Positions 33,593 through 44,489 of a stretch of 64,000 nt of DNA are shown here, in pieces. This DNA is from Lasiosphaeris hirsuta (lineage: Eukaryota > Ascomycota > Sordariomycetes > Sordariales > Lasiosphaeriaceae): NCBI GenBank assembly GCA_030549175.1, contig JAUKUA010000002.1, positions 5,766,001-5,830,000 on the forward strand. Reading direction: 5' to 3'. Both the position numbers and the translations under genes were made by a program. Positions within the stretch are counted from its first letter, which is position 1, and every line of letters begins with the position of its first letter. The notes below the pieces were generated by a model. It did not search any database. It was not told the DNA's origin and was given only the letters and a program-made list of their open reading frames with translations.

Positions 33593-34014
33593 ATGGTCAG
33601 CTTTAGCACTACAGCCATCACTTCCCTGGCCATCCTGTCAGGAGCCCTAGCCCAAGCCCCGATCCCATGCACTTCCAACTTCCGCAGCTACTGCGGCTGG
33701 GAAATCATCCGGGGTCGTACGTTCCCCCCCTCAAATCCCAACAAGCCTATATCCTCACAGACGCAAGCTTGAACTGACCATTCCCAACCCTAGCCGACGA
33801 CATCGCAAAGTTCCGAGACCTGGTATTTACCGAAACTGCCAAGCGCCCCACCGAGGGCCAGGTCTACGACATGCTCTACACCTGTCTCGGAGACATGACC
33901 CTGAGCCTCCAGGCTCCCGCTCTTTGCGGCGGCGGCCAGTGTGTTGCGGCTCTCGCCTACGACGGCTCGAATAATGGCTTCTGCCGCGGAGGCGCGATTG
34001 GCTGGCCGGCGTAA
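33593..34014 (+). CDS. Small cysteine-rich secreted protein, 114 aa (candidate effector)
   Basis: Two exons, 33593-33716 and 33794-34014, are joined by a GTACGT...CTAG intron with a GAACTGACC branch site. The product starts with a clear signal peptide (VSFSTTAITSLAILSGALA), cleaved before QAPIPC. The mature part has about 94 residues with six Cys, as expected for three disulfides, including SYCGWEII, YTCLGDM, LCGGGQC and GFCRGG. Proteins with a CxxxxxxYCGxxL start and this size are common, poorly characterised secreted proteins of plant-associated Sordariomycetes. An effector or antimicrobial role is only a possibility. It is too fragmented by its intron to be seen as one open frame. Confidence 0.82.
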
Positions 34015-34330
34015 GAACCTCCCGGTACTATGCTCATTGCACAAGATCTGAACAAGGGGGAGCGGCTTATAGAAGCGGTGTTGTGTTCTGGAGGCCAGAG
34101 ATTTTGGATGATGAAGCTGGGCAGGGGTAGACTGGATTTAGCTCGTCACGGAGGTTTCATTTTGCGATTTATAGACCGTAGACAAACAGAAATAGAACTA
34201 CTTGTATTGACCATGCACGTGCCTGACTCTACCTCAACAAGTCATCTGGCTTATATACCATAGAATATAGAATTTTTGGTAGCTCAAATGATGCACTTTA
34301 TCTGATACATCAACTCCAGTATCCCCAGGA
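34015..34330. other. Short intergenic gap
   Basis: This lies between the secreted-protein gene and the tail of the tricalbin-like gene. No gene was seen. Confidence 0.6.
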
Positions 34331-37300
34331 TCAAACCTCAGTCTCAATCCCCTGCTCCTTCTCCCCATGCTCCATCATCTCCTCCAACCTCCCTTTCCCC
34401 TCCTTGGCCTTATCTACCATCCAGTCCAGCGTCCTGGTCGCCTTCCATTGCATGATACCTCGATGCTTCCTGTGCAACTGCTTTCGATGCCTCTTGTAAT
34501 CTTGGATCTGTGCTAGTGGCCCTCTCTTCCCGTCATCATCACTCCCCGCTCTCCCATCAAGCAGCGGCGATGCCCGCGCTCTTAGCTTTGACGGCATCTT
34601 CTTGACCTGTTTGATCCCGCCGCCTCCATCTTCATCGTCACTGCTGCTGGAATCGCCCGCCTTACGAAGCATCTTCCTCTTCTGGCTCTCCTCTCTCGAA
34701 TCCCCCTCCACGTCACTCTCGCCCGTAGTCTCGCTTTCGCTCTCCGACCCCAAGTCCGAGTAGGAGCTCGACAAAAGAGACTCCTCCCCGTGTTCTCCTC
34801 TCTCATCCTCTGCCATCTTCTCGTCATTAACCGTGTCCAACACCTCCATCACACCCTTGACATCCCCGCCCCTCGTCTTCGCCGCATACCCCTTATGGTA
34901 GCCACTCAGCCCCCTCCAAAACCTCACCACCAACTCAATCTCTCCAAGCGGTTCCTCGCCCTCGTCCAACCCGCTGTAATTAGCACAACCCCTCGCCCTC
35001 TTCAGCTGCTCCTTTCCACCTTTCCACACCGCCAGCCTCACCGTCTTCTCCTCCTCATCCGGAAGCTCCCCGACCCAGAGCACCGCCAGGGCAGGGTTAT
35101 CCTCCGTCATGAACGAAGAGTTCTTAAACTCTATGACTAGCGGTGTTGCGTATCGCTTAATAACGCCGAGGAAAACACCCTCTTCATCCTTGCCGTGCTT
35201 GGGAGCCCAGACGCCGTCTTCTCCTTCGCGGGGGTGCATCTTGGCTTTTCCAATCTTGGTCTTCAGCTTCAACTTGCACCCCTTCAACTCCTGATGGATT
35301 CCGCGTTCGGTGACCTTGATCGGCGCCTTGACCTCGAGGGTGCCGTAGTCCCAGCCAGTCAATTCTCTCGGCATGTTGAGCTCGACGCTCCGCCAGACCA
35401 TGCTGATTCTCGCCCGGCCGTACCCGATGCCGCCGGCGAGGGGGTACATCCCCATGACCTGACTGCGCTTCTCAAAAACGCGTCGGAGCGGGAGGTAGAT
35501 TATCCCCAGAAGTGGATCGTTCTCGCCCTCGCGGCTGTCGCGGACGGCAATGATGACTTCGGCAGACCTCCAGTCCTTGACAAAGCGCTCCGTTCCGGCA
35601 TTGAAGAACGGCTTTGCGTTTTTGGGCTTTGTCCGTGTCCGGTAGATCTTGCGCTGGTTCAGGATGATGGCGCAGTAGCTGTCAGGCAAATCGCTCGACT
35701 GCTCCGCTTCGTCTTCCCTATCCTCGCCGTCGCCCGCCCCATGGTTTCTATTTCGGTTAAGCTTGGCGACCTCGAGGCCTGTGATGTTGTGAATTTGGAT
35801 GCCGAGAATTCCGCTGGGAAGACCATCCAGCGGCGGGGCCGAGATGATCATATTGTCCTCCATTTCTTTGCAGTCCTGCGCTTCCTGCTGGCGCAGTTCC
35901 TGGCTGACGTCCTTGGACGGGATGGCCTCGCGAAGTTTCGACTTTGCCGTCTCGGCGACTTGTTTCTTGAGCTCGCCCACAGTGCGTATGCTGGGGCTGA
36001 AGCTCTGCTGGTCGAGTTGGCCTTGCTGAATATGCGCTTTGGCAAAGTAGCCCACCGACCATGTCACCATCCCCGGAATCTTCTCATCTGGATCCTCCGC
36101 TCTGAGCTCGTCTTCCCTGTCGCACATCTTGTCCTTGGTCTTGGAGCTATGCATGAGTTCCTTCAGGCTAACTTCAACCCGACCCAGGTCATCATCCGCT
36201 GTGTGTTTGTCAGAGTCCCAGAGCTGCAATCGGAGGGTCTCCTCGGCGTTGATCTCATCTGGCGACACCAAAATCGAGGCCCATTCATTCCAGTTAGGCT
36301 CCTGGGTATCAATAATGATGCGTGTGGAAGCCACTGGCTTGCCAAATTTGCCCCAGGACACTGTGACATAAGTGTCGCTTGACCCCTGGACCGGGCCAAA
36401 GCCGCCATCGCCTTCCTTGAATCCGCGCGCCCTCTTGATGTGTACAAGCACAACCCCGCGAGTAATGGTGTCTTTTTTGAAGTCATCCCCGACGAGCATG
36501 TCCTTGAGGTCAAGCGTCAGCGATTTGGGTGCCACATATTCTGCCAACGCAGCATCGATCGACGATTGAACGAACGACGAGATGAGCGGGACATCCATGA
36601 GGTTCAAGTTGTGCTTCGACAATGGGACGCACGACAAGTCTGCCCGCGGCTGGCCGAGGAACGTCAGGGTGCAAAGCTGGAAGAACGGGGGGTCTGGCGT
36701 CAATTGCAGTCGGAGGCGCATGATCCCAACGAGCCCGCGCAGCTCGACCCAAACTGGTAGGGCGATTCCTCCGGGGAGGTAGAACTTGAGGTACAGATGG
36801 GCGTTTTTGGCCTTGCTTCGGATAGATTTGCCCGAGGTCCGCGCCCTGTAGGCAAAGGCGATCTCCATGTTGACAAAGTCGCCTTCCTCTGCCTCCATGC
36901 CCTCCCGAATCGTTTGTTGTTCTTGCTCGTGTTGTTTCCCTGCGACTTGAGATCCATTTCCGGGGTCTGCCTTCCCGGAGTTGGCATTCTGGTCTTGGCC
37001 TTCGCCGGCCACTGTGCGATCATTGTCCTTAGTAGGCTTCAGGTTCCCTTCGGTGTCGACAGACTGGCCCGCAGCAGCGGTCGGAAGCCACTTGATGCCG
37101 AGAATGCGAAAAGCCTCGCTCCCTTGCCCAATATCGTCGACGCTGACCATTCGGATAATCTTTGGTAGCGAGGCCTGCATGACGTCTTCGAGCGTGTCGG
37201 CGAGAGACGCGAAGAGATCTGGATTGATCAGCCGCCAGACTGAGGCAAGCAGGCTGTTCAGCCACACAACCGACTCGGGAAGTTCAGCTTCGGACTCATT

Positions 37301-38001
37301 TTGATGGACCTCGGCCTGTCGGGCTGCATCCCAGACCTCGTCCTTAAAGATGGTGTCCACCTTGATAGACAACCACCCAGCAATAGCACAGACGACAGCA
37401 GCCGCTGCGGCTACTGTGGCCAACAGAACGATGGTAACCAAAACCCACGCCCAGCTTCGCCTAGGCTCATCAGAATTGTAGAACCAAGCCTCCCCATGCA
37501 CGGGCTCCCTCCTTTGGTAAATGACCAACGCTCCAACAACCACCCCAACTAGGGCCCCCACCACTCCCACGCACGCCCCAAATGCCCTCCAAAACACCGC
37601 CATTATCTCCTCCTTGGTTTCTTCACAATTGGGAGGCGGAAAGAGGTTCTTCATTCCCTCATGCCCACGCTCCACCTCCCCCCTTTCCACCTCCAGCTCC
37701 TCATCAGCCTTCGACGCGGTGCTAATGCCCGTGACGGTGCGGTGGTCAAGCCCAGCCCCGGGCTCGTTCTCGGGGCTCGCGGCGAGGTCCTTGTCCGTCA
37801 TGTCGTGGACGGTGACGGGGAGGTGGGTGACGGGGTCGGTGACTTCTCGGCCGGCGCCGGAGCGCTTGGTCTTCTTCATCGTCTTGCGCTTCTCTTTGGG
37901 GTCGATCGAGGCGGCGACGACTTCGGTGGCCGACTTCTTGCGCGCGGGGGAGGGGGATGGCGCATGGTCCGGTTCGGCTGTCGATTGGGAGTCATCTTGG
38001 G

Positions 38002-38040
<39 letters not shown>

Positions 38041-38350
38041 GCTGCTGCTGCTGCTGCTGCTGATCATCTTGTTCGGCGGGTGTACCGGATGTGTTTCTGT
38101 TTGCGGTGGGATACAGCTCGTTGCTGGTATTTGGCTGGTCTTCGTCCTTGGCGATGGTCTTGATGGACTCGTATGCGCGTTTTACTCGCGACTCTTCTCC
38201 TTCCTGTTCTTGGGTGTCGGCAGATTGATTCTGGCGTTCTTTGATCTCAGCGCGGTGCTCACGGTAGCCCTGGACGGTGGGTACAGGATGCTTGGATGTG
38301 TAGGGCCCGCCGTGGGCCTTTCTTGGACCCCTATCTTCAAAATCGTCCAT
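34331..38350 (-). CDS. Tricalbin-like SMP/C2-domain protein, 1339 aa
   Basis: Tricalbins tether the ER to the plasma membrane and move lipids. In order this protein has: a hydrophilic N-terminus with a 20-Gln tract; two hydrophobic segments near residues 250-275 and 295-320 that form an ER hairpin; an SMP lipid-transfer region starting at SVVWLNSLLASVWRLINPDL (about 360) and including LGIKWLP; a C2 domain from GVVLVHIKRARGF (about 640) with SDTYVTVSWGK; a second C2 from ILGIQIHNITGLEV (about 845); and a more divergent third unit. The C-terminus is Ser/Glu-rich and then basic. There is no intron. The starting ATG at 38350 is the only reasonable one. It is larger than the related yeast proteins in its disordered ends. 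Gene identity at family level is firm. Calcium dependence cannot be judged. Confidence 0.9.
38003..38062 (-). repeat. Polyglutamine-coding CAA/CAG tract
   Basis: Twenty Gln codons lie in the N-terminal region of the tricalbin-like protein. On the sense strand a block of CAG codons is followed by a longer block of CAA codons, so each block could vary in length independently. Confidence 0.92.
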
Positions 38351-38906
38351 TTTTAGGTGTTACTCTAGGTGTTGATTGATGCGACACTTTTTGGCAATAG
38401 TTTGGCAGGAAGCGACCTCGAGATGCAAAAGAGGCGAGGCATCCCCGCATCGGGCATTCGGTCATAATAATGCACATTTTGTTAAGGTACCTTCAAAATG
38501 GAAGGAAACAAGAATCATGGTGGGATGCAAGCGCAGAAGCTACTTGACGTGCAGGCATTGGAGGAGCAACGCTTGGTATGACGTCGGTTACGTCACGGAC
38601 CCAATGTTTTGCTTGCGAGTCAGGGGAATAAGATTGGTGGGTTAGGGTTGGTTGTGCGATCGGGCCGGTCGGTCGCAAAGAACCGGCCGATGCTTGGCAA
38701 ACAGCCGTTGCCAAGGCAGAGCAAGACCAGTTGGACAGGAAGCTGCCATTGGTCGGCACTTTGACAACATTGAGCTCGGTCGCAAAAGCGCTGCCGATGC
38801 CGTCTGAAATGAGTGTCAAAATGAGGGAAACATGACCTTGATGAGCATGTTGAGCTATTTCTTTTGCCAATTCCCATCTTCTCAAAACTGATCAAAACCG
38901 CACACC
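38351..38906. other. Divergent promoter region
   Basis: This is the shared 5' region of the tricalbin-like gene and the second SDR gene. No gene was seen. Confidence 0.6.
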
Positions 38907-39918
38907 ATGGTCAAAGTGCAGACAATCGCGCAGGGCAACAAGGCCTTTGCCAACGAGCGCAATGCGGGGCTGGTCTTCGTCTTCGCAGGCGCAACCAGCG
39001 GCATTGGCTCCAGCACCCTGGAGAGGCTCGCGTCCATGGTTGAATCGGCGACATTTCACATCATCGGCCGATCCGCCTCTCGCTTCGTAGCCCAGCATAC
39101 TAGACTCTCCAGCCTCAACCCCAACCTCGCCATCCACTTCTTCGAAGGCGACCCCTCCCTCCTTTCCGATATCGACGCCTTCTCCCAACGCATCATTACC
39201 GCCTCCCAGAAGGTTGACTACCTCTTTCTCAGCCCCGGCCTCCTCCCTATGGCTGGGCCCCGCTGTACGTTCCCTCTCTCACTCAATGTATCCAACTAAC
39301 CCCCGAGCAGACACTAAAGAAAACCTCGAGCTCTGCTTCGCCCTCTCCTACTACTCTCGCCTTCGCCTGACATCTAACCTCCTCCCACGCCTCCTCGCTT
39401 CTCCCCACCCGCGCGTCCTCAGCGTCCTCAACGGTGGCAAGGAAAAGAAGCTGATCGAAGATGACCTCGGCCTGGTCACGCACTGGACCCCCGCCGCTGT
39501 CATCGCGCAAACTACCACCCTCAACACCCTCGCGTTCGAGCACCTGGCTTCCCAGAACAAGAAATTAACCTTCTTACATGCCTTCCCCGGGCTGGTGAGA
39601 ACGGGTATTTTTTCGAATCTATTGGCGCCGCAGGGGGCTGAAGTTTGGGTGAGAGTGAAGCTGGCGCTGCTAAGGGCGTTGTTTAGAGTTCTGGCTTGGG
39701 CCCTGGGGGTCGAGCCGGAGGTGGCGGGGGAAAGGCATGCTTATGTCCTTACGAGCCCGACGTATGGGCCGGGGTCGTGGCTGGTGAATGAAGTGGGCGA
39801 TGTTATGGCGCCGTCGGGGGTGGTGGTCAAGTATAAGGAGAGTGGGTGGCCGGAAAGGGCCTGGGGGTTTACCCTGGGGGTATTTGACGCCGTGTTGAAG
39901 AGGAACCCCGTGATGTGA
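38907..39918 (+). CDS. Short-chain dehydrogenase-like oxidoreductase, 321 aa
   Basis: Two exons, 38907-39264 and 39311-39918, flank a 46-bp GTACGT...GCAG intron with a CAACTAAC branch site. Near the N-terminus the Rossmann signature reads FAGATSGIGSSTLERL, followed by FHIIGRS and YLFLSPG. The usual YxxxK is not in canonical form. The corresponding helix reads SYYSRLRLTSNLL, as in the atypical SDRs found beside secondary-metabolite genes (terC-like). The C-terminal half has FLHAFPGLVRTGIF and an aliphatic helix. Catalysis may differ or be lost. No biosynthetic core gene lies nearby. Its ATG follows CGCACACC. Confidence 0.84.
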
Positions 39919-40107
39919 TTGATGGCATGTACATGATCATGGGGTTTTATGGTGGCCCGGGGCACCCCTTGGTAGCCAAGTTTCACGGTTTGTTTTCGGT
40001 ATCGAATATCCCGATGTTGCTGCTGTTCCCTGCTTCGACGTCACCGGAAGGGAGGAAATTGCAGAGGCGTCATCGTCACGCTCAAAGACATGTCTATGAC
40101 GGTTGTA

Positions 40108-40160
40108 CGGATGTCCCTTTCAAAAATTTTACGCAGTGCCAAGCCAGTCACAGCCCCTCC
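40108..40160 (+). repeat. Left terminal inverted repeat
   Basis: It begins CGGATGTCCCTTTCAAAAAT and contains GCAGTGCCAAGCCAGTCACA. It pairs with the right end with about 80-85 percent identity over about 50 bases by eye. Confidence 0.85.
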
Positions 40161-40223
40161 TTTCCCCGCCTTCTCCGTCATCACACAACACATAACACCA
40201 CACATACTATTGGTATTACTACA

Positions 40224-41475
40224 ATGGCACCACATACAGACATTTCTACACGCGCATTTGTTATTGCCCTCAAGTCCCCAGTTTGTGGCCTTTCTTCAGC
40301 TGAGGTATCTGAAAAGACTGGGTTTACTGTTAGCACGATCAACCGTATCTACGGCCATTAGTCATTAAGGATGATTGGCTAGAAGATGCTCCTCGATCTG
40401 GTCGTCCACGTAAACAGACCCCTGAGACTATTGAAAAGGTAGTTGCAAAGATACAGAAAGATCGATACGGGCGTGAGAAATCTTATGCTGATCTCGTTGG
40501 TGAATCAAGCTTGGACGGTATTAATATCTTAGCTATTACAATCTAGAGGATTCTTAAGAAAGCAGGGTTTAAAAAGACTAAACTAACGAGGAAGCCTAGT
40601 TTGACGAAGAAGATGAGGGAGGAGCGTCTTGAAATGGTGTCTTGATCATAAAGATTAGACTTTAGAAGATTGAAAAAAGGTTATTTGATCTGATGAAACT
40701 TCTGTTGTTTTACTTCATCGCCGGGGGGGATATCGAATATGGAGGAAAAGTGATGAACGCTTTCTTAGAAGTTATATTCGGGGATGTTGGAAAGGATATT
40801 CTAAGATTATGTTTTGGGGTTGTTTTACTTATGATCGGAAAGGGCCTTGCCACTACTGGCTCCCAGAAACGAAGGCTAAGAAGGAACAAGCAGAAAATGA
40901 TCTTGAAAAGTGGAATGAAGAGTTGGAGCCGATTATGCGCGACGCTTGGGAACTCGAATCGAAGATGGCAAGCTTGGACTGAAGACGAAACCTGGACGAA
41001 AACCTATATGGCGATGGAATAAAACAAACGGCAAGCTTGTTCGAAACTCAAAGGGTGGGATACACTGGCATCGGTACCAGACGAAAATCCTTATACCTAA
41101 ACTCCTCCCATTCGCTATTGACTACGGTCCGGATGCATTAGTCCCAGAGGACAAAGCCCCTTCACACGCACATCACGCTCAACAACGGATTTACGATATA
41201 CATAAAGTCAAACGCCTTCTTTGGCCAGGTAACTTACCTGATCTCAATATGATCGAGCCATGTTGGTTTTGGATGAAGCGGGAAACTACCAAAAAGGGGG
41301 TACCTAAGAGTAGGACGGAAGCTATACGAGTATGGGAGGAATGCTGGAAAAACCGCTTACGTAGGAGCGTATCCAAGCCTGGATTGAGAGGATTGTTGAG
41401 CATATCCAACAGGTGATAAAGTGTGAAGGAGGGAATGAGTACAAAGAGGGCCGCCGGAAAGAAAGGGATAGCTAG
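40224..41475 (+). pseudogene. Tc1-like transposase (DDE_3), multiply broken
   Basis: The start reads MAPHTDISTRAFVIALKSPV, then a helix-turn-helix (LSSAEVSEKTGFTVSTINRI), as in fungal Tc1-like transposases. A frameshift follows near 40360. Further stops occur at an ITI-stop-RILKK site, at three sites in the stretch HKD-stop-TLED-stop-KKVI-stop-SDET, where Trp is expected each time, and by later frame changes. Catalytic landmarks remain: SDET, a PEDKAPSHAHH block and LPDLNMIEPCWFWMK. Trp codons turned into TAG/TGA and Gln into TAG are G-to-A and C-to-T changes, the pattern of repeat-induced point mutation. The protein cannot be functional. Confidence 0.87.
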
Positions 41476-41515
41476 GATAGCTGAGATTGCCAGGATGGGT
41501 GGGATAGTATGCAAT

Positions 41516-41568
41516 AAACGGGTTGTGGCTGGCTTGGCACTACGCAAAACTTTTGAAAAGGACTTCCG
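41516..41568 (-). repeat. Right terminal inverted repeat
   Basis: It ends TTTTGAAAAGGACTTCCG before the TA, and contains GGCTGGCTTGGCACTACGCA, the mirror of the left repeat. Confidence 0.85.
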
Positions 41569-42302
41569 TAGGCGTGGGATATTTTTACGTTTGGGTTTTG
41601 GAAGCTGATAATGGCAAGGAACTGAGACGAAGCAATCGATTTCTCCAACACAGCGGTGATACGAACGTGAAGCTTGAGACGCAATAGAAAAGATTTGCAA
41701 AAACATCATCTGTAGCAAAAGCGAAGAGTTCCTCTGACTGTTGAAACTGGTTAGGCCGGAACAGGCGCTTATAGGAAAGGTTTATCGAATTAGACTTGAT
41801 CAGGTTCATATCGTAAGGGAGAAGACCCCGATATAGCCGGACCGGGCTGACATTTTACAATTATCGCCAAGGGGCATGTTATGGGGTATACCCGCTGTGA
41901 GCTCTTTGAGGTTTTATCTTGTGTCTGAGTCCCGCTAAGAATCTTGGTTCTCGTGACCAATTGACGTAAAGCTGGTGTTACAAAGTACTAGGTTCGGCTC
42001 ACAAACGCCAAGGGAAATCTGATGTTTGGACCTGCTAAACGGTGAGCGACGCGTGTCACGTCATGTTCGCGCAACCTAATTGGCTGCCACCAAATCGGTC
42101 CTCACCACCGTCTCCTGATTTCACGTCTGGATTCGGTTGCATCATGGGCTCCCAAGCGAGCTAGATTAAAAATTATGAGAATTGTGGCCGATTATTTAAA
42201 CACAACGAGTGCAACTTAATGCACGCAAAGATCCATTGTCAACTTGAACAATAAAAGACCTCAACAACAAACCACCAACAGTCTCACTTCGCAACCATCA
42301 GG
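41569..42302. other. Intergenic
   Basis: This is promoter-side DNA of the hypothetical gene, AT-richer near 42170-42200. No gene was seen. Confidence 0.55.
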
Positions 42303-42920
42303 ATGAGCACCCACTTCACTTCACACAGCAGACCACACTCGCCAGCGGGCTTGATCGGTGACCTCACCCAAAATGTCAACTTGGGCGAAGACGTCGAACT
42401 TGTCGTCGGCATCACCGCAGCAGCACTCACGGCCGACCAGCTTTACAAGCTGGTGAATACCAAAAAGCACAAGACGATGCACCTGGTCAAGGCCGGCCTC
42501 GGTGCAGCTGTCGCTGGCACGTCCTTTGCAATGATGGTCCAAGAACATCATAACCATGAGAAAAAGGACAAGGAACGAGGACGTTCACGTTATCGCCATG
42601 TCGATTTTTACACAGAAGATGACAAGACTGTCATGCCCAGAAACCGCGGGTACCTGACAGACTACGACGACGACGACGACGACGACTACGATGGGGTCAT
42701 TGTCCAGGCACGGCCTCCCAGGCGGGTCGCATCATACGACTACTACTACCGCCGCGAGCAAAGTGTCTCTCCACCTCACAGTCCACCGCGGCAACGCGCA
42801 CAATCTCAGTCTTCGCATCACAGAAAGAGGGGGCACAGCACCCCTGGAATTTTCACCTTCATCGCCAAGGAGATAGTGAAAAATCTAGGCTCCAGTCCCA
42901 GTCACAACCGTTACTACTGA
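42303..42920 (+). CDS. Hypothetical fungal protein with Asp tract, 205 aa
   Basis: This is a single exon from an ATG with A at -3 (CATCAGGATG). The N-terminal half contains a compact, moderately hydrophobic region (LVVGITAAALTADQLYKLV and HLVKAGLGAAVAGTSFAMMV) that may form two membrane-associated or packing helices. The second half is disordered: a run of seven Asp (about residues 122-128), Tyr/Arg-rich DYYYRREQ, and Ser/Pro/Arg/His-rich sequence. I do not recognise a named family, although proteins with this layout occur in Sordariomycetes. Codon use resembles the neighbouring genes. Confidence 0.72.
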   Translation: MSTHFTSHSRPHSPAGLIGDLTQNVNLGEDVELVVGITAAALTADQLYKLVNTKKHKTMHLVKAGLGAAVAGTSFAMMVQEHHNHEKKDKERGRSRYRHVDFYTEDDKTVMPRNRGYLTDYDDDDDDDYDGVIVQARPPRRVASYDYYYRREQSVSPPHSPPRQRAQSQSSHHRKRGHSTPGIFTFIAKEIVKNLGSSPSHNRYY

Positions 42921-43980
42921 TTGCCTGCATCCATGTTGTGGCGGTACTCTGAGCTGAAAACCACCTGATACGCCAGCCCCTTGCGAGCGCCGCGGGCTAG
43001 GCGTCTTGGCCGAGGCACACCACCGGCCACCCATCTTGGGCGCTATACAGGCAGCACATCCAGTGGCAGAGAAGTCAGAGTCATCCTCTGACAATCTCAC
43101 CACCACTGACAACTCACATCACGCCACTCCACATGATGTGCCTCGACTCCAGATCTGTTCCTAATACCTAGAGCGGCGCACAAGGCCCTCCCATTACCGA
43201 TCAGTCCCGACCGCCGAGGTCTTTGTGAACTGAGGGGGTTTGGTCAACTGATTGCCGTGCCGTTGGCTTCCATCGCCCAAGACAACCATTTGCCAGGTGC
43301 TAGACAGCTATCGCCAACCAATACCACTCGCGCGGCAATACTGCCTTATATGCCCGGGCTACCCATCTTCTTCACCGGCCGCCTAGAATTACGCCGGCTC
43401 ACCCGCAACACGGTTTGCATATGATTGTACAGGATGGGGAAGTTGGTAGTGGTCACTACGTGGACAGAGGATTGGGAAAGGGTGACCATGTACTACCTAC
43501 CTAGGTACCTTGGTTTAGGTAGAAAGGGAATGAAGGATGGGAAGTCGATATATGCCATTTAAGATTTGTTTGGCGAGCAGCAGTATGATATGCGTATTGA
43601 TAGTAGGTAGTATGTGGTTGGTTTCATGAAATAACATGATGCAGCAGAACATGTACACACTCTACCTGGTGAGCTCAAAGAATACAAAACGCTCGCACAC
43701 AGGCTTTAGATATCTCAACTTGGGTCGTGTCGCCTTTGAAGTGTTTCGGTGCCTGTCAGTATTATTGAATTGGTAACCGGCTCTGGTAGGTCCGCTAGCA
43801 AGGGCTCAGGCTGTTATGCTGCTCATGATGTAAGATCATGAGTGCCACTATTGAAGATCCGGGAGCTACCAGGCACAAGGTGGTGATGGATGATATAGAC
43901 TTGCCCGGAACCTAAGTTCCGGAAGATTATGCCGGCGTGCATCCGCAAACTGGGATCACCGCCGACGGAATGCCGCCGCA

Positions 43981-44015
43981 GGAACACGGAGGGAACACGG
44001 AGGAAACACGGAGGG
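43981..44015. repeat. Three tandem GGAACACGGAG-like units
   Basis: Units of 11-12 bases (GGAACACGGAG, GGAACACGGAG, GAAACACGGAG) lie head to tail. Confidence 0.8.
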
Positions 44016-44271
44016 GCTGACTACACTCTGAGCAAGCACTGACCGTAGGAGGGATTTTACACAATTAATAACCCTAAAAGTGAAGCCCTCAATGTTCACA
44101 CAAAATCGCATCGTCTCTAAAACCCCACAAAAAAATGAAGAACACATTTTTGGTCCTGCGCTTTCTTTCAAATCTCCTAGAAAAAAAGCCAGCCAGCATT
44201 GGTTTTCTCCCAAGTAGCAACCAGAACGGCCTGTGCCTTTCTTTTCTTGAAATTTCTTTAGCAGCACACCT

Positions 44272-44480
44272 CGCAACTCACAACTCGCAACTCGCAACTC
44301 GTAACACGGACCACCCACCGCAACTCGCAACTCGAGCCAATCAGCGCAACTCAAGCCTTCACTTCAGCTGCTACCTACCTTTCCTATCTTTGAATTTTTT
44401 TATTTTTTTTTTCCTTCACGAACAGTAACTCGCAACTCGGCAACTCCCAACTCCCAACTTGAGTCTTTTCACGCAACTCG
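44272..44480. repeat. CAACTCG heptamer repeats in the F-box gene leader
   Basis: Clusters of CAACTCG or close variants occur at about 44272-44336 and 44427-44480, separated by a pyrimidine/T-rich stretch. The second cluster ends about 10 bases before the ATG at 44490, so part of it is probably in the 5' UTR. Confidence 0.82.
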
Positions 44481-44489
44481 ATTAGCAAC

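Larger units (their letters stand above)
40108..41568 (+). mobile_element. Tc1/mariner-type DNA transposon, inactivated, 1461 bp
   Basis: Long imperfect terminal inverted repeats bound the element and TA dinucleotides flank both ends (40106-40107 and 41569-41570), the target duplication of the Tc1/mariner group. The interior carries one DDE transposase-like reading frame with frameshifts and stops. The length fits an autonomous single-ORF element. The inserted site lies between the second SDR gene and the hypothetical gene at 42303. Confidence 0.88.
42921..44489. other. Intergenic, about 1.6 kb
   Basis: This contains an ACCTACCTAGGTACC motif near 43495-43510, two short tandem repeats (listed), and an A/T-rich tract before the F-box-like gene. 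A minus-strand frame at 43956-44354 is mostly composed of the CAACTCG repeat and is rejected. Confidence 0.55.

Noticed and set aside
35195..36382. Plus-strand 395-codon frame
   Set aside because: Antisense shadow of the tricalbin-like gene with no motif.
43956..44354. Minus-strand 132-codon frame with repeated ELRVA units
   Set aside because: The peptide repeat is only a translation of the CAACTCG DNA repeat.
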